NCBI GenBank assembly: GCA_047975765.1
Contig: JBKEEF010000003.1
Span: 9,761 to 73,760 of the forward strand
Direction of reading: 5' to 3'
Source of the DNA: JAQWBS01 sp047975765
Lineage (GTDB): Bacteria > Pseudomonadota > Alphaproteobacteria > RF32 > CAG-239
Length of the DNA: 64,000 bases
The notes below the pieces were generated by a model that did no database searches, had not been told where the DNA came from, and was given only the letters and a program-made list of their open reading frames with translations. Below, piece by piece: positions 9,601 to 18,907 of the stretch. Made by a program: the position numbers and the translations under genes. Every line of letters begins with the position of its first letter. Within the stretch, counting starts at the first letter, position 1.

Positions 9601-10820
9601 TCTTTTTCTACCATTCTCTTAGCAGCTTTAATTGTAGTCGCATGACCATAAAGCTCTAATTTTGCATATACGAAAGGTTTGAACAATTCCAAAGCCATTT
9701 TCTTAGGCAAACCACATTGGTGAAGTTTGAGTTCAGGACCAACCGTAATAACGGAACGACCAGAATAGTCAACACGTTTACCAAGCAAGTTTTGACGGAA
9801 ACGACCTTGTTTACCTTTAAGCATATCTGACAAAGATTTGAGTGGACGTTTGTTTGTACCAGTAATCGCACGTGAGCGACGACCATTATCAAACAAAGCA
9901 TCAACAGCTTCTTGCAACATTCTTTTTTCGTTACGAACGATAATGTCAGGAGCTTGAAGTTCCAACAATCTTTTCAAACGGTTGTTACGGTTAATCACAC
10001 GACGATACAAATCGTTCAAGTCTGAAGTCGCAAAACGACCACCATCAAGTGGAACGAGTGGACGAAGTTCAGGTGGAATAACCGGAAGAACATCAAGAAC
10101 CATCCATTCTGGTTTTGAACCAGATTCAACGAATGCTTCAATGATTTTCAAACGTTTAATCAATTTCTTACGTTTTGATTCAGAAGTACTTCCCTTCAAT
10201 TCATCGCGAATTTCAGTTCTTTCACCTTCTAAGTCAATTTGAGACAAAATTTCTTTCAATGCTTCCGCACCAATAGCTGCACGGAAACTATCTTCACCAT
10301 ATTCATCTACTGCATTTTGATATTCTTCTTCAGTCAACAACTGATTTACTGCCAAAGGTGTTAAACCTGGCTCAATCACGATGTAGCTTTCAAAATAGAG
10401 AACTCTTTCCAAGTTTTTGATGGAAATATCTGTCAAAATTGCAATACGAGATGGCAAAGACTTCAAGAACCAAATGTGAGCAACCGGAGCTGCCAATTCG
10501 ATATGTCCCATTCTTTCACGACGTACTTTGGAAAGTGTAACTTCAACGCCACACTTTTCGCAGACGATACCGCGATATTTCATTCTTTTATATTTACCGC
10601 ACAAACATTCATAGTCTTTTACAGGACCAAAAATTCTTGCACAGAACAAACCGTCTCTTTCCGGTTTGAATGTTCTATAGTTAATTGTCTCAGGTTTTTT
10701 AACTTCACCATAAGACCAAGAACGAATTTGCTCAGGAGAAGCAATGGAGATTTTGATTTCATCAAAAGATTCTCCACTTGTCACTTGCTGCTGACCAAAT
10801 AATTTCATTACATCATTCAT
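6651..10820 (-). CDS. rpoC: RNA polymerase beta' subunit
   Basis: Catalytic subunit of RNA polymerase, 1389 residues. The N-terminal zinc ribbon has Cys72, 74, 87 and 90 (CLCGKYKR...CEKCG). The Mg-binding NADFDGDQM is at 461-469 with Asp463, 465 and 467. The second zinc site appears as [15 protein letters not shown], and the trigger-loop region follows ([22 protein letters not shown]). It lies 19 bases after rpoB, forming the usual rpoBC unit, and ends at the terminator at 6601-6635. Many open frames on the opposite strand here are shadows. Confidence 0.98.
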   Translation of the reverse strand: [1389 protein letters not shown]

Positions 10821-10839
10821 TATTCAATTCTCCCTAGGC

Positions 10840-13800
10840 TTATACTTCTTCGCTCAACAATTCGATGTTCAAACACAATGACTTAATTTCCTTTGTCAAT
10901 ACATTGAATGACTCTGGAATGCCTGCTTCGAAACCATCTTCACCGCGAACAATTGCTTCATAAACCTTAGTACGACCACTCACATCATCTGACTTAACAG
11001 TTAACATTTCTTGCAATGTATATGCAGCACCATAAGCTTGAAGTGCCCACACTTCCATTTCACCGAAACGCTGACCACCGAACTGAGCCTTACCACCCAA
11101 AGGTTGTTGTGTAACCAAAGAGTATGGACCAACAGAACGTGCGTGCATTTTTTCATCAACAATGTGGTGAAGTTTAATCATATAAATTACACCGACAGTA
11201 ACTTTTCTATCGAACTTCTCACCAGTTCTACCATCATACAAGTCAATTTGACCAGAAGTTGGAAGACCTGCTAAAGTGAGCATTTCATCGATATCAGCTT
11301 CATGTGCACCATCGAATACTGGAGTTGCCATTGGCACACCAGCTTTGAGGTGATCAACCATATCAAGCAATTCATCTTTATCCAAAGCCTTAACGTCACG
11401 TTCATATTGTTTTTTACCATAAACGTCACGAAGTTTTGCATTAAGTTCGTCGATTGTTTTTTCACCGGCTTTATATTGTTCAACCATTTCGTTCAATTGA
11501 CGGCCAAGTTCTTTTGCAGCCCAACCAAGGTGGGTTTCAAGAATCTGACCAACGTTCATACGAGAAGGCACACCAAGTGGGTTAAGCACGATGTCTACAG
11601 AAGTACCATCTTCCATGTATGGCATATCTTGAAGAGGCAATACGCGTGAAACCACACCTTTGTTTCCGTGACGTCCAGCGAGTTTATCACCAGGTTGTGT
11701 CTTTCTCTTAGTTGCAATAAAGACTTTAACCATTTTAAGAACACCAGGAAGCAAATCGTCACCACGTTGAACTTTTTCAACTTTGTTTTCGAAATGTTTT
11801 TGAATTTTTTCAATTCTTGCATCAAATGCCGCAACGAAACCTTCAATGTTAGACATTACAGTTTCATCTTTAACAATGATTTTTCTCCATTGAGCAGAAG
11901 GAAGCGTTTCCAAAACATCTAAAGTAACTTTAGAGTTTTTAGCAACACCTTTTGGTCCATCAACAACAGTTTGACCATTGAGCATTGTTTTCAATCTTTC
12001 TTCAAAGCTTCTACGAACGATGGCAATTTCATCTTCACGGTCTTTAGCAAGTTGAGAAATTTCTTCTTGTTCAATTGACAATGCACGTTCGTCTTTCTCA
12101 ACACCACGGCGAGAGAATACGTGAACATCAACAACCACACCTTCAATACCAGGAGCAACACGAAGAGATGTATCTCTTACATCACTAGCCTTTTCACCGA
12201 AGATTGCGCGAAGCAATTTTTCTTCAGGCGTAACTGGGCTTTCGCCTTTAGGTGTAACTTTACCAACAAGAATATCACCAGTCTTAACTTCTGCACCAAT
12301 ATAAACGATACCAGCTTCATCCAAGTTGCGAAGCGCTTCTTCACCAACGTTTGGAATATCACGCGTAATTTCTTCTTGACCGAGTTTAGTGTCACGAGCC
12401 ATAACTTCAAATTCTTCAATGTGAAGAGAAGTCAAAACGTCATCACGAGAAACTCTTTCAGAAAGCAAAATTGAGTCTTCATAGTTATAACCATTCCATG
12501 GCATAAATGCAACGAGGAGGTTTTTACCAAGAGCCAATTCACCCATATCAGTACAAGGACCATCTGCAATAATGTCACCAGCTTTCACTTCATCGCCAAC
12601 TTTCACTAATGGAACTTGGTTGATACAAGTGTTTTGGTTTGAACGACGGAACTTTTGAAGTTTGTAAATTTCAACACCAATGTCTCCAGCATTTCCTGCA
12701 TGTGAACGAACAACAATACGGTTTGCATCAACTGCATCAACCACACCATCATATTTCACAACAACAGTTGCACCAGAGTCACGAGCTACAACAGCTTCCA
12801 TACCTGTTCCAACGAGTGGAGCAGAAGAACGGAGCAGAGGAACACCTTGACGTTGCATGTTTGAACCCATTAATGCACGGTTCGCATCGTCATTTTCCAA
12901 GAATGGAATCAAAGCAGTTGCCACAGAAACCAATTGTTGTGGAGAGACGTCAATCAAATCAATTTCTTCCGCAGGAGCAAGTTCAAATTCGCCTGCTTTA
13001 CGGCAAGTGATCAATTCTTCTTCAAAACGACCGTCTGCTTTAACCACAGCATTCGCTTCAGCAATTACATATTTTCCTTCATTATTAGCTGAAAGATAAA
13101 TAACTTCGTCAGTTACAACACCATTCACAACTTTACGATATGGACATTCAATGAAGCCATATTTGTTGATTCTAGCAAATGTAGAAAGAGAGTTAATTAA
13201 ACCAATATTTGGACCTTCAGGAGTTTCAATCGGACAAATACGACCATAGTGAGTTGGGTGTACGTCACGAACTTCAAAGCCTGCTCTTTCACGAGAAAGA
13301 CCACCAGGTCCTAATGCTGAAAGACGACGTTTGTGAGTAATTTCTGAAAGTGGATTGTTTTGATCCATAAATTGTGACAATTGTGAAGAGCCAAAGAATT
13401 CACGGATAACAGCAGCAATAGGTTTTGCATTTACCAAATCTTGAGGCTTAACATTAATCAAAGCTTCAGAACTCATTCTTTCACGAATAGCTCTTTCCAT
13501 TCTGAGCAAGCCCATACGGTATTGGTTTTCCATCAATTCACCAACTGAACGAACACGACGGTTTCCAAGGTGGTCAATATCATCAACTTCACCTTTACCA
13601 TCACGAAGTTCAACAAGGCGTTTCACGATAAGCAAAATATCTTCTCTACGAAGAATACGCTTTGTATCTGGAGCTTCTTCAAAAGAAACATCAAGTGATG
13701 CATTCATTTTCACACGACCTACAGCAGACAAGTCATAACGTTCCATATCAAAGAACAAGTTATTGAACAATTGGTCAGCTGTGTCATAGGTCGGTGGTTC

Positions 13801-15006
13801 GCCAGGACGCATTACACGATAGATATCAAGCAAAGCTTCTTCACGGCAGCTATTTTTATCAATTTCAAGCGTGTTTCTGATATATGGACCAACGTTCACA
13901 TTATCAATGTAGCAAGTCTTGATTTCAGTAATTTTTGCTGCTTTAATTTTTTCCAAAACTTCTTTGTTAAGTTCAGCACCTGCATCAGCAAGAACTTCAC
14001 CTGTTTTCTTGTCAACAATAGCTTTAGACAAGAACTTACCAAACAAATAATCATTTGGAATAACAATTGTCTTAAGACCATCTTCAAACAATTTCAAAGC
14101 TGCTCTAGGAGTTAATTTTTTACCAGCAGGAACAGCAACTTCACCTGTTTCAGCATCAACTAAATCGATGTCAAATTTAACACCTTTCATACGTTGATAA
14201 GGGAATGCAGTTTTCCAGCCTTTTTTATCAGCAGTCCAAACATCAGTTTCATAGAAGTAAGAAAGAATTTCTTCTCTATCCATGCCTTTGATGTCTGCTG
14301 GATTAATTTTTTTGCCTTCTTTTTCAAGTTTTGCAATTTTTTTTGCAGTTTCTTCAGAATACAAAGAATACAAAATTGAAGTCACAGGAATTTTACGGCG
14401 ACGGTCGATACGAGCATATACCAAATCTTTGGCATCAAACTCGAAATCCAACCATGAACCACGGTAAGGAATGATGCGGGCAGCAAACAAATATTTACCA
14501 CTAGCCACTGTTTTTCCTTTATCGTGATCAAAGAAAACGCCTGGAGAACGGTGCATTTGGGAAACGACAACACGTTCTGTTCCATTAAACACGAAAGTAC
14601 CTTTCTTTGTCATCAAAGGAAGGTCGCCCATGTATACATCTTGTTCTTTAATATCATGAATAGATTTTGCACCAGTTGCTTCATCAATGTCCCAAACAAC
14701 CAAACGAAGTGTAGCTTTTACTGGAGCAGCATAAGTCATACCTCTTTTGATACATTCTTCAACATCGTATTTTGGCTCTTCAAGTTCATAAGAAACGAAC
14801 TCAAGTTCACCAGAACCGGAATAATCTTTAATAGGGAAGATTGATTTGAAAACTTGTTCAAGACCAAATTCGCAGTCAGTATCCTTATTGATAAAGCTGT
14901 CGTACGAACCAGTTTGAACTTCGATTAAGCTTGGCATAGCTGACACGGCGTCAATTTTACCAAAACTTCTTCTTACACGTTTCTTGCTCGTATAAGATTT
15001 GTCCAT
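10840..15006 (-). CDS. rpoB: RNA polymerase beta subunit
   Basis: 1388 residues forming the other half of the polymerase active-site cleft. The rifampicin-pocket segment reads SSQLSQFMDQNNPLSE, then THKRRLSALGPGGL, so the residues usually changed in resistant mutants are the sensitive-type ones. KLAGRHGNKGVVS and the C-terminal EVWALQAYGAAYTLQEMLTVKSDD clamp segment are intact. The start ATG is preceded by a GAGGAT ribosome-binding site. rplL lies upstream across a 381-base gap that may contain an attenuator. Confidence 0.98.
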   Translation of the reverse strand: MDKSYTSKKRVRRSFGKIDAVSAMPSLIEVQTGSYDSFINKDTDCEFGLEQVFKSIFPIKDYSGSGELEFVSYELEEPKYDVEECIKRGMTYAAPVKATLRLVVWDIDEATGAKSIHDIKEQDVYMGDLPLMTKKGTFVFNGTERVVVSQMHRSPGVFFDHDKGKTVASGKYLFAARIIPYRGSWLDFEFDAKDLVYARIDRRRKIPVTSILYSLYSEETAKKIAKLEKEGKKINPADIKGMDREEILSYFYETDVWTADKKGWKTAFPYQRMKGVKFDIDLVDAETGEVAVPAGKKLTPRAALKLFEDGLKTIVIPNDYLFGKFLSKAIVDKKTGEVLADAGAELNKEVLEKIKAAKITEIKTCYIDNVNVGPYIRNTLEIDKNSCREEALLDIYRVMRPGEPPTYDTADQLFNNLFFDMERYDLSAVGRVKMNASLDVSFEEAPDTKRILRREDILLIVKRLVELRDGKGEVDDIDHLGNRRVRSVGELMENQYRMGLLRMERAIRERMSSEALINVKPQDLVNAKPIAAVIREFFGSSQLSQFMDQNNPLSEITHKRRLSALGPGGLSRERAGFEVRDVHPTHYGRICPIETPEGPNIGLINSLSTFARINKYGFIECPYRKVVNGVVTDEVIYLSANNEGKYVIAEANAVVKADGRFEEELITCRKAGEFELAPAEEIDLIDVSPQQLVSVATALIPFLENDDANRALMGSNMQRQGVPLLRSSAPLVGTGMEAVVARDSGATVVVKYDGVVDAVDANRIVVRSHAGNAGDIGVEIYKLQKFRRSNQNTCINQVPLVKVGDEVKAGDIIADGPCTDMGELALGKNLLVAFMPWNGYNYEDSILLSERVSRDDVLTSLHIEEFEVMARDTKLGQEEITRDIPNVGEEALRNLDEAGIVYIGAEVKTGDILVGKVTPKGESPVTPEEKLLRAIFGEKASDVRDTSLRVAPGIEGVVVDVHVFSRRGVEKDERALSIEQEEISQLAKDREDEIAIVRRSFEERLKTMLNGQTVVDGPKGVAKNSKVTLDVLETLPSAQWRKIIVKDETVMSNIEGFVAAFDARIEKIQKHFENKVEKVQRGDDLLPGVLKMVKVFIATKRKTQPGDKLAGRHGNKGVVSRVLPLQDMPYMEDGTSVDIVLNPLGVPSRMNVGQILETHLGWAAKELGRQLNEMVEQYKAGEKTIDELNAKLRDVYGKKQYERDVKALDKDELLDMVDHLKAGVPMATPVFDGAHEADIDEMLTLAGLPTSGQIDLYDGRTGEKFDRKVTVGVIYMIKLHHIVDEKMHARSVGPYSLVTQQPLGGKAQFGGQRFGEMEVWALQAYGAAYTLQEMLTVKSDDVSGRTKVYEAIVRGEDGFEAGIPESFNVLTKEIKSLCLNIELLSEEV

Positions 15007-15387
15007 TGTGTTTCATCCTCTTAATTTGAATTCTGCGACTATACTGTTGGAAAACCAAACCCCGTCAACAGAAGGTTTATATTACATAACATGTTAAAAT
15101 ATAAAAGCTCAACCTCAACCACCGTGTCACGTTTAAGACCTATAAGTCAGATTGAATCAAAATAATATCTTCTAGATTTTAGCAAATTAAACGGCCACGA
15201 TAACTTGCTAAAACCCAAAAGGATTTTTTCTTAATAATTTAAAACTCTAAAAAGGTGCATCAAAAGACCACCTTCTAGAATAACTCACACTCTTATCTCA
15301 TTGGCAGAAACAATCTGAACTTGAGCCAGAGTGCAATGGGGATTTTAAAAGTTTACAAAACCCCCAAGCAAAACACTCTAGAGTAGA
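15007..15387 (-). promoter_or_regulatory. rplL-rpoB intergenic region, possible attenuator
   Basis: No gene is seen in these 381 bases. On the minus strand, hairpin-forming segments follow rplL: GGGG.TTTT (15338-15346) pairs with AAAA.CCCC (15357-15365), and CACTCT/AGAGTG arms lie near 15288 and 15333. rplL-rpoB gaps in other bacteria hold a partial terminator or processing site; none of the hairpins here has a proper T-run, so the role is inferred. Confidence 0.4.
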
Positions 15388-15756
15388 TTATTTCAATTCT
15401 ACTTTAGCGCCAGCAGCTTCTAACTTAGCTTTAATTTCTTCAGCTTCAGCTTTAGGAGCAGCTTCTTTAACAGTTTTAGGTGCGCCATCAACGAGGTCTT
15501 TAGCTTCTTTCAAGCCCAAACCAGTAATTGTTCTGATTTCTTTAATTACGTTGATTTTGTTTGCGCCTGCTTCTGCCAAGATTACATCGAATTCATCTTT
15601 TTCTTCTTCAGCAGCAACAGCAGCACCACCAGCGGCAACAGCTACAGCAGCAGCTGCAGAAACGCCCCATTTTTCTTCTAACATTTTTGAAAGGTCAGCA
15701 GCTTCCATAACTGTAAGTGCTGATAATTCGTCTACCAATTTGGCTAAATCTGCCAT
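15388..15756 (-). CDS. rplL: Ribosomal protein bL12 (L7/L12)
   Basis: 122-residue stalk protein that recruits translation factors to the ribosome. It has the N-terminal dimerisation helices (ELSALTVMEAADLSKMLEEKWG), a flexible Ala/Gly-rich hinge near 35-50, and the globular C-terminal factor-binding domain (EKDEFDVILAEAG...KTVKEAAPKAEAEEIKAKLEAAGAKVELK). It follows rplJ, the other stalk component, in the order expected for the rplJL unit. Confidence 0.97.
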   Translation of the reverse strand: MADLAKLVDELSALTVMEAADLSKMLEEKWGVSAAAAVAVAAGGAAVAAEEEKDEFDVILAEAGANKINVIKEIRTITGLGLKEAKDLVDGAPKTVKEAAPKAEAEEIKAKLEAAGAKVELK

Positions 15757-15966
15757 TTTTTTTCTCCAATAAAATTAAATTTCACTAAAAATCTAAAAGT
15801 CTATAACTCTTAAAAACACAAACTCATCTAAAAAATATTCACAATTTTACTTTTTAGGTTGATGAATAGAGTGATTTTGAAGGGAAGAAAAATTTTAGTG
15901 TAGATATAACTACATGAATTTTTCGCCACCGAGCAAAATTGCTCTAGATACAACATAAAAATAAAA

Positions 15967-16449
15967 TTAAGCAGCTTCTTTTTCAGAATAAGCTTTTGTA
16001 ACTCTTGCAAGTTGAGATGCAGGAGCTTGTAACAAACCAATAAGTTTCGCTCTGAGTTCGTCCATAGATGGGATAGAAGCCAAGTACTTAACTTCATCAG
16101 CAGAAAGAACTGCTGCGCCCATTGAACCACCAACAACGATTAGCTTTTCATTTGTTTTTGAAAATTCAACGCAAGCTTTTGCTGCAGATACTGGATCATT
16201 AGCAAATGCAATAGCCGTAGGACCAACAAACAAGTCAGCCATATTTTCAAATTTTGTGCCTTTTAGAGCAAGACGTGTAATACGATTTTTGGTAACCTTA
16301 AACCCAGCACCAACTTTTCTGATTTCGTTTCTCAATGCAGAAACTTGAGCCACTGTAAGGCCCTTGTAGTGTGATACTACAAGCATTTCTGAACTGTTAA
16401 ACAATTCATTCAGTTCGCTGAGCAACTGTGCTTTTTCTTCACGGTTCAC
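15967..16449 (-). CDS. rplJ: Ribosomal protein uL10
   Basis: Anchors bL12 dimers to 23S rRNA. The chosen GTG at 16449 gives 160 residues beginning VNREEKAQLLSEL, the normal L10 start, and is preceded at proper distance by GGAG. A frame back to 16503 would add 18 residues unlike the family. The YKGLTVAQVSALRNEIR and KVTKNRITRLAL segments are typical, and the alanine-rich helical tail that binds L12 is present. The 210 bases between it and rplL hold no gene. Translation is likely autoregulated through the leader at 16560-16697. Confidence 0.95.
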   Translation of the reverse strand: MNREEKAQLLSELNELFNSSEMLVVSHYKGLTVAQVSALRNEIRKVGAGFKVTKNRITRLALKGTKFENMADLFVGPTAIAFANDPVSAAKACVEFSKTNEKLIVVGGSMGAAVLSADEVKYLASIPSMDELRAKLIGLLQAPASQLARVTKAYSEKEAA

Positions 16450-16559
16450 TTGAGTTATCTCCAAAAAAACATTTGCATTACCTGCAATGTTCAGTTTACA
16501 CAACCACCAAAAAATTTCAGTGGTACTCTAAAATCTGTCCAGGAGAAAAAAGAAAATCT

Positions 16560-16697
16560 TTTATACCTACTCCCGTCTATGTAGGAAATTAAGAGCTTTA
16601 ATTACTTAAAGACCACCTACAGTCTTGGACAGTGTCCCCAAGTAGATTTCAAAGAAACCCCTTGAGGGCGGAGATGAAATATAAAACCTCATCTCCG
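16560..16697 (-). promoter_or_regulatory. L10 leader RNA (rplJL autoregulation)
   Basis: On the minus strand a 9-bp stem CGGAGATGA/TCATCTCCG (16669-16677 with 16689-16697) comes first. A GGGGACACTGTCC segment follows, then CCTACATAGACGGGAG just upstream of rplJ, the conserved arrangement of L10 leaders where L10/L12 binds to repress its own operon. Identification rests on these conserved blocks and the position. Confidence 0.8.
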
Positions 16698-16755
16698 AAT
16701 TTTTTTGCCATATGAAAAGAATTATCAAAATTCCAATCATAAGCGAAGCAATCTA

Positions 16756-17439
16756 CTAAAGACTAGTTAAGTCTACTCTAATACCAACACCCATTGTAGA
16801 GCTCAAAGAAATCTTTTTCAAATAGTTTCCTTTAAGACCTTGAGGTTTTGCTTTCAAGATAGCATCGATGAAAGTTTTTGCATTTTCTGTAAGTTGTTCA
16901 GAAGAAAAACTTGCTTTACCGATACCAGCGTGAATAATACCATTTTTTTCAACACGGTATTGAACTTCACCAGCTTTTGCTTTCTTAACAGCATTAGCAA
17001 CATCAACAGTAACTGTTCCGAGTTTAGGGTTTGGCATCAAGCCTTTTGGTCCCAAAATTCTAGCTACTTTACCAGCAATACCCATCATGTCAGGCGTTGC
17101 AATACATCTATCAAAATCAACTTTTCCAGAAAGGATAGAGTCGATCAAGCTTTCAGCACCAACAACATCTGCACCAGCAGCCTTTGCTTCATCAGCTTTT
17201 TCACCTTGAGCAATTACGGCTACGCGAAGAGTTTTACCTGTACCATGAGGAAGAGAGCATACACCTCTAACCATTTGGTCAGCATATTTAGGGTCAACAC
17301 CCAAGTTCAATGCAATATCAATTGTTTCATCGAATTTTGCAGTCGCATTAGACTTAACAACTTCAACAGCTTCAGTCAAAGCCAAAGCAGCATCTTTGTT
17401 AATGTTTTTATATGCGTTTACGATTCTTTTTCCACTCAT
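16756..17439 (-). CDS. rplA: Ribosomal protein uL1
   Basis: 227 residues forming the mobile L1 stalk of the large subunit and repressing rplKA translation. Family blocks are seen: KFDETIDIALNLGVDP, RVAVIAQGEKADEAKAAGAD, DMMGIAGKVARILGPKGLMPNPKLGTV, and the C-terminal TMGVGIRVDLTSL. It starts 4 bases after rplK stops, so the two are co-translated from the transcript that begins upstream of the L11 leader. Confidence 0.97.
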   Translation of the reverse strand: MSGKRIVNAYKNINKDAALALTEAVEVVKSNATAKFDETIDIALNLGVDPKYADQMVRGVCSLPHGTGKTLRVAVIAQGEKADEAKAAGADVVGAESLIDSILSGKVDFDRCIATPDMMGIAGKVARILGPKGLMPNPKLGTVTVDVANAVKKAKAGEVQYRVEKNGIIHAGIGKASFSSEQLTENAKTFIDAILKAKPQGLKGNYLKKISLSSTMGVGIRVDLTSL

Positions 17440-17443
17440 GTTC

Positions 17444-17881
17444 TTAGCCCTCTACCTTGATGCCCATAGATCTAGCTTGACCAGCAACCATTTGCATAGC
17501 TGATTCAACTGTTGAACAGTTAAGGTCTGGCATTTTAGATTCGGCAATTTCTTTAACTTGAGCAGTAGTAATTTTTCCTGCAACAACTTTACCAGGTTCT
17601 TTAGAAGCAGATTTAAGACCTGCAGCTTTCTTAATGTAATAAGATACTGGTGGAAGTTTTGTGATGAAAGTAAAGCTTTTATCTTCAAATGCAGTAATAA
17701 TTACTGGAACAGGAATACCTGATTCCATTTTTTGAGTTTCTGCATTGAATGCTTTACAAAATTCCATAATATTCAAACCTTTTTGACCCAAAGCTGGACC
17801 AACTGGAGGAGAAGGATTAGCCTTTCCTGCAGGGATTTGAAGCTTAATGAAACCTAAAATCTTTTTCTTAGATTTAGCCAT
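17444..17881 (-). CDS. rplK: Ribosomal protein uL11
   Basis: 145 residues, binding the GTPase-associated region of 23S rRNA. The N-terminal block KLQIPAGKANPSPPVGPALGQ and the C-terminal RNA-binding segment ending GQARSMGIKVEG are intact. It is the first gene of rplKAJL here because nusG is separated from it by an opposite-strand gene, so it needs its own promoter (18004-18031). Confidence 0.97.
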   Translation of the reverse strand: MAKSKKKILGFIKLQIPAGKANPSPPVGPALGQKGLNIMEFCKAFNAETQKMESGIPVPVIITAFEDKSFTFITKLPPVSYYIKKAAGLKSASKEPGKVVAGKITTAQVKEIAESKMPDLNCSTVESAMQMVAGQARSMGIKVEG

Positions 17882-17902
17882 TTTTTACCTCTATTTCCTA
17901 GG

Positions 17903-17941
17903 TTTCGTGGTCAACAAGACTATGGCAAATCTCCCACGAAA
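17903..17941 (-). promoter_or_regulatory. L11 leader hairpin, L1-binding site
   Basis: On the minus strand TTTCGTGG pairs over 8 bp with CCACGAAA, enclosing GAGATTTGCCATAGTC, just before the rplK ribosome-binding site. L1 represses rplKA by binding such a leader mimic of its 23S site; the CGTGGGAG start matches other alphaproteobacterial L11 leaders. Confidence 0.7.
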
Positions 17942-18003
17942 TTATATTAAAAACATACGATTCGCTTAAAAGAAACGGATTCATCCCTTTCAAGAGTCGC
18001 GTA

Positions 18004-18031
18004 TGTATAACATAACCGATTCAAAAAGCAA
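18004..18031 (-). promoter_or_regulatory. Predicted promoter of rplKAJL
   Basis: Minus strand: TTGCTT (18031-18026), a 16-base spacer and TATACA (18009-18004). Transcription would start near 17997 and include the L11 leader hairpin. It is the best sigma70-like match in the 405-base gap between rplK and the 18287 gene. Confidence 0.5.
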
Positions 18032-18083
18032 GGATTTTTTGAAAAAAAATTTCACAAAGTTTTCAATATCCAGAGATTTATTA

Positions 18084-18112
18084 TTGACAAAAAAACCACC
18101 AAGAACTAAAAT
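18084..18112 (+). promoter_or_regulatory. Predicted sigma70 promoter upstream of 18287 gene
   Basis: TTGACA, exactly 17 bases, TAAAAT. This near-consensus promoter points at the 18287 gene and would give a leader of about 165 bases. The rest of the gap is AT-rich and shows nothing else. Confidence 0.55.
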
Positions 18113-18286
18113 TTGAATACGAACTAATTATTTTGGATTTATTCTCTCTACTTCATTGAATTTTATTCAGAGATATCCATAACCCTTAAAAAAGTATAAT
18201 CAAAAAAATATATAATATTATATGCCTATGAAATTAAGTTTCTCTATTTCATCTAAGTAGTTATTAATATTAAAAAATATAAGACA

Positions 18287-18895
18287 ATGAAAACAAAAAA
18301 TACTGTAATTCCTATCATTGATCAGGATTACATTAAAAACATAAGTTACGGCAAAAAAGATGAAGCACTTGTGGTCTCAAATGAAGATAACATTCTTGTC
18401 TTTCGCCTAAAAGACGCCGGAGCTCTAATTGAAATTGATTATTCAAAAGAAAGTTTCTTCGAAGAAAAATTTCAAAACTTGCTTAAAAGTTTGGTTGAGG
18501 AAGACCGAGTGTATGTTCGAATAAGAAAGAGTCATGGTAAAATTATAGAAGCCTTACCATCTCAAATCTTTTTGACATACGAATTTGAAGCCTCAGCTGC
18601 TGCTTTTGAAAAAATTCAAAAAACTGTTGAAGGACTCGAAGAGGTTTTACGAAGCAAAAACTTAACTCCAGAAGCTAAAAAAGAAGCAAATGAAGAGTTA
18701 AAACACGCTAACAACAACCTTAAGAAGTTCAATCGCAGAATGACAAAAGCTGAGAAGCTTCTCGAGCGCTATGGGCAAACAAAGCCGACAAAGGTAAAAA
18801 GAAGCTATAGAAAAAAGTGCAATGCTTTGCTCTATCAGCAGAAAGCTCCTTTGAATATGACAGAACTAGCCAATATCCCGCTTATACCTGCGTGA
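18287..18895 (+). CDS. Unknown protein with coiled coil, wedged between rplK and nusG
   Basis: 202 residues, not recognised. The N-terminal half is mixed alpha/beta (IIDQDYIKNISYGKKDEALVV, then VFRLKDAGALIEIDY). The middle (about 100-155) is strongly helical and charged, likely coiled coil, and a basic linker (TKVKRSYRKK) leads to a short hydrophobic end. No membrane segment or signal peptide. It is transcribed against the surrounding ribosomal operon, from its own promoter at 18084, and ends at a terminator at 18908. Its position interrupts the usual nusG-rplK adjacency. Confidence 0.65.
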   Translation: MKTKNTVIPIIDQDYIKNISYGKKDEALVVSNEDNILVFRLKDAGALIEIDYSKESFFEEKFQNLLKSLVEEDRVYVRIRKSHGKIIEALPSQIFLTYEFEASAAAFEKIQKTVEGLEEVLRSKNLTPEAKKEANEELKHANNNLKKFNRRMTKAEKLLERYGQTKPTKVKRSYRKKCNALLYQQKAPLNMTELANIPLIPA

Positions 18896-18907
18896 TATTA
18901 AAGATTT

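Noticed and set aside
6812..14844. Numerous long open frames on both strands inside rpoC and rpoB
   Set aside because: They overlap intact, highly conserved genes in other frames, are low-complexity or Phe/Leu/Asn-rich, and lack ribosome-binding sites; they are antisense or frame shadows of AT-rich coding sequence.
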